A stretch of 8,579 bases of DNA. Source: Myxococcales bacterium. Lineage in GTDB: Bacteria; Myxococcota; Polyangia; HGW-17; SLPX01. The notes under the pieces are model-generated. The model searched no databases and was not told the DNA's origin. It saw only the letters and a list, made by a program, of their open reading frames with translations. This document shows positions 7,050-8,579 of the stretch, one piece after another. The stretch lies in NCBI GenBank assembly GCA_007131745.1, contig SLPX01000286.1, positions 1 through 8,579 on the forward strand, read 5' to 3'. Made by a program: the position numbers and the translations under genes. The number at the start of each line of letters is the position of its first letter. The stretch's first letter is position 1.

Positions 7050-8339
7050 TTACGGTTGCACTCCAATCGAGCCGATCATGTTTTCAAGTCCCGAACCGGG
7101 CGATGTGACGCCCAGGTCGGTTATCGAACCGTTGCTTTCAAAAACCAGTTTACGGATACCCGTGTTTTCAGAAATGAACACCCACCCCGTAAGTTGACCA
7201 CGATCGATCAAGACCGCTTTCGCAGGCAACGGCGGAGTGGACACCGTTGTTCCCAATGCAAAAGGGGCGGCCTGATTGTTCGGATCGTAGGTAATCGAAA
7301 TCACAACATCTCCAAATCCGCTGATGACCATTGCAGCGTTGTTATAGGGTGATGTGACGATATCGAAAGGGTCTTCAACCGGACTCAGCAACTGGACCGG
7401 CTCAAGACCGGTTGCGCCGGTTTGCACTATGGCTACACTGTTGGGTTCCGCGGAAAATCCGCTGTTGTCGCCCAGAAGCACATAGTTTCCGTCGTTGGTG
7501 ACCGCAAAGCTTTCAATTATGAAATCATCGTGTCCAAAAGCATCCACGCTGTCGATAACAGAAGGAGATGGCCCCCAAGTGAGCAGATGCACATTTCTTT
7601 CAGCAGGCGAGTTCAGGATGTCTTTAGCTGCGACCACTACCTTGGATTCCTTATCCGGCAGAAAAACCATTCCATAGGGAAGTTTGGCCGGGGCCCAAAG
7701 CCCTTCTTCTGTGAGAGTGCCGTCGCAGTTCACCCTTACACTGTATATTCCGCCTCCGTGTTCTCTCCACTGGGTGCTCAAAACAAAAACCCTTTGTCCT
7801 GCGGGATCCATGACCACTTTCGAGGCATAGAATTCGCCTTCGAAAGATTCATGGACAACGGAGATGCTTCCATCCGTATTGACACTGAACACTCCCAGAG
7901 ATCCGTCTTCCTGGGCCACGATTCCGATTTTTCCGTCCGGGGTGAAAACTATCCTGGAATACGTGGATCTGGTCATGGAAAAAACATCTCCCGGAAACGC
8001 AAAGGTTCCTTCCACGGCCATGTCGAGAGCCTCGTATGCGTTTGAAGGATCGCCGTTTGATGTATACAGCTTTGAGACGACGACTTTTCTCTCCCTATCA
8101 TCGGGGCCGGGATCGCGATTGCATATTTCACCATCGGGAATGGTTCCATCCGGCGCGGCGCCGTCTGCATGTCCTGAGTCGATCGGAGGTTGTCCATCGT
8201 GATCTCCGGAATCAAAACCGGGTTGTCCGTCCGTTTCAACCGATCCATCCAAATCGGAATCATCCTTTGAATCACGGCATCCGACCGATAGCGCTCCCAG
8301 TAAGAAGAAAACCCAAAATAATTTTATTACACGTTCCAT
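7050..8339 (-). CDS. Predicted lipoprotein with Asp-rich linker and beta-propeller domain
   Basis: The 429-residue protein begins at ATG 8339 with AAGGA-type ribosome sites (AAAAGGAAAAGGA) about 10-20 nt upstream. A signal peptide ends LSVGC with Cys21 as the lipidation site. Residues about 22-70 are an Asp/Gly-rich linker with repeated DGQP..DSG motifs, typical of deltaproteobacterial lipoproteins and possibly calcium-binding. From about residue 85 to the end runs a series of short blade-like strands, such as RIVFTPDGKIGIVAQEDGSLGVFSVN, ASKVVMDPAGQRVFVLS and SFAVTNDGNYVLLGD. These resemble lactonase/YVTN-type beta-propellers of six or seven blades. No enzyme motif was identified, so ligand or protein binding is as likely as catalysis. 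It lies 40 bp upstream of the kinase-SBP gene on the same strand and is probably cotranscribed; it could be a partner of that receptor's periplasmic domain, which is inference from context. Confidence 0.85.
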   Translation of the reverse strand: MERVIKLFWVFFLLGALSVGCRDSKDDSDLDGSVETDGQPGFDSGDHDGQPPIDSGHADGAAPDGTIPDGEICNRDPGPDDRERKVVVSKLYTSNGDPSNAYEALDMAVEGTFAFPGDVFSMTRSTYSRIVFTPDGKIGIVAQEDGSLGVFSVNTDGSISVVHESFEGEFYASKVVMDPAGQRVFVLSTQWREHGGGIYSVRVNCDGTLTEEGLWAPAKLPYGMVFLPDKESKVVVAAKDILNSPAERNVHLLTWGPSPSVIDSVDAFGHDDFIIESFAVTNDGNYVLLGDNSGFSAEPNSVAIVQTGATGLEPVQLLSPVEDPFDIVTSPYNNAAMVISGFGDVVISITYDPNNQAAPFALGTTVSTPPLPAKAVLIDRGQLTGWVFISENTGIRKLVFESNGSITDLGVTSPGSGLENMIGSIGVQP

Positions 8340-8388
8340 GTTTTGCTACGTCCTTTTCCTTTTAGTAGTTAAAACTGATTTTGGCAGC

Positions 8389-8397
8389 GTTATACCA
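8389..8397 (-). promoter_or_regulatory. Candidate extended -10 promoter for the lipoprotein-kinase-tag operon
   Basis: On the minus strand TGGTATAAC (8397-8389) fits an extended -10 element (TGn plus TATAAC, five of six). No convincing -35 hexamer lies at the usual spacing. It would give a leader of about 40 nt before ATG 8339. It lies in the 126-bp gap after the IgGFc-like gene, where no clear terminator was found. Confidence 0.3.
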
Positions 8398-8465
8398 CAG
8401 TCTTTGTTCGTAGAGGGTGAATTTGTTTTGTGGTGTGAGGTTCGCTCTATTGTCGGAGGGAAAGA

Positions 8466-8579
8466 TTAAAGGACGATTACTACTTCATTGATCTGTTCGA
8501 GGTTCATTCCACCCGGATACCCATAGGACGTATCGGAATAGTAACCGTAGACCCAGATTCCGAAGGGGTGTTCCGACCA
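8466..8579 (-). CDS. C-terminal fragment of an IgGFc-binding-like surface protein (5'-partial)
   Basis: An open minus-strand frame enters from the right edge and runs 37 codons to a TAA at 8468-8466. The fragment contains HPFGIWVYGYYSDTSYGYPGG, kept here as its core residues FG-W-VYGY and SYGYPGG, then a tail ending EVVIVL. The FGVWVYGY...SYGYP pattern is what I recognise from the end of the IgGFc-binding N-terminal domain family (PF17517), common in large exported proteins of Myxococcota and relatives. In those proteins the motif falls at the end of a beta-rich domain, and here the gene stops soon after it. Most of the gene is outside the window, so length, signal peptide and role cannot be judged. 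It is on the same strand as the lipoprotein downstream. Confidence 0.7.
   Translation of the reverse strand, partial: WSEHPFGIWVYGYYSDTSYGYPGGMNLEQINEVVIVL

Noticed and set aside
7010..7066. TTG start for the kinase 19 codons upstream of ATG 7009
   Set aside because: It would overlap the upstream lipoprotein by 17 bp, lacks a Shine-Dalgarno, and adds residues before a zinc ribbon that is normally near the N-terminus.
7422..8045. Plus-strand open frame of 207 codons opposite the propeller lipoprotein
   Set aside because: It has no ribosome site or domain signal, and the minus-strand gene has a signal peptide, lipobox and propeller-like strands that explain the region.

Overview
The window reads as chromosomal DNA from a Gram-negative bacterium of the former Deltaproteobacteria, most likely Myxococcota or a neighbouring uncultured lineage. 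The evidence is a long secreted protein built of myxobacterial-type cysteine-rich disulfide repeats (DUF4215 / TIGR02232-like), two lipoproteins with Asn/His- or Asp/Gly-rich linkers after the lipidated cysteine, a eukaryotic-like Ser/Thr kinase with an N-terminal zinc ribbon, and the tail of an IgGFc-binding-type surface protein. GC content looks moderate, lower than in classical soil myxobacteria. The lineage assignment is inferred from protein style; there is no rRNA in the window.

Layout: the left part is read on the plus strand. The 3' portion of a cysteine-rich repeat protein (bases 1-1845, start outside the window) is followed after 150 bp by a lipoprotein (1996-3369) with a probable carboxypeptidase-regulatory-like beta domain and a glutamine-amidotransferase/ThuA-like fold. 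A 287-bp convergent gap (3370-3656) holds no gene, only a decayed tandem duplication of about 75 bp.

The right part is read on the minus strand. From upstream to downstream it holds the C-terminal 37 codons of an IgGFc-binding-like protein (8466-8579), a beta-propeller lipoprotein (7050-8339), a transmembrane Ser/Thr kinase whose outer domain is a full-length family-5 (oligopeptide/dipeptide type) solute-binding protein (4277-7009), and tag, DNA-3-methyladenine glycosylase I (3657-4280). The last three look like one operon: the gaps are 40 bp and then a 4-bp ATGA overlap.

The most notable item is the kinase-SBP fusion. It joins a complete cytoplasmic kinase (all catalytic motifs present), one membrane span and a complete periplasmic peptide-binding-protein fold, with no ABC permease or ATPase gene in the window. 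This suggests ligand sensing rather than transport. The second is recent repeat amplification and homogenisation in the cysteine-rich protein: five 150-bp units, two of which differ almost only at synonymous sites, plus an exact 60-bp duplication. Apart from tag, every gene appears to act in or across the cell envelope.
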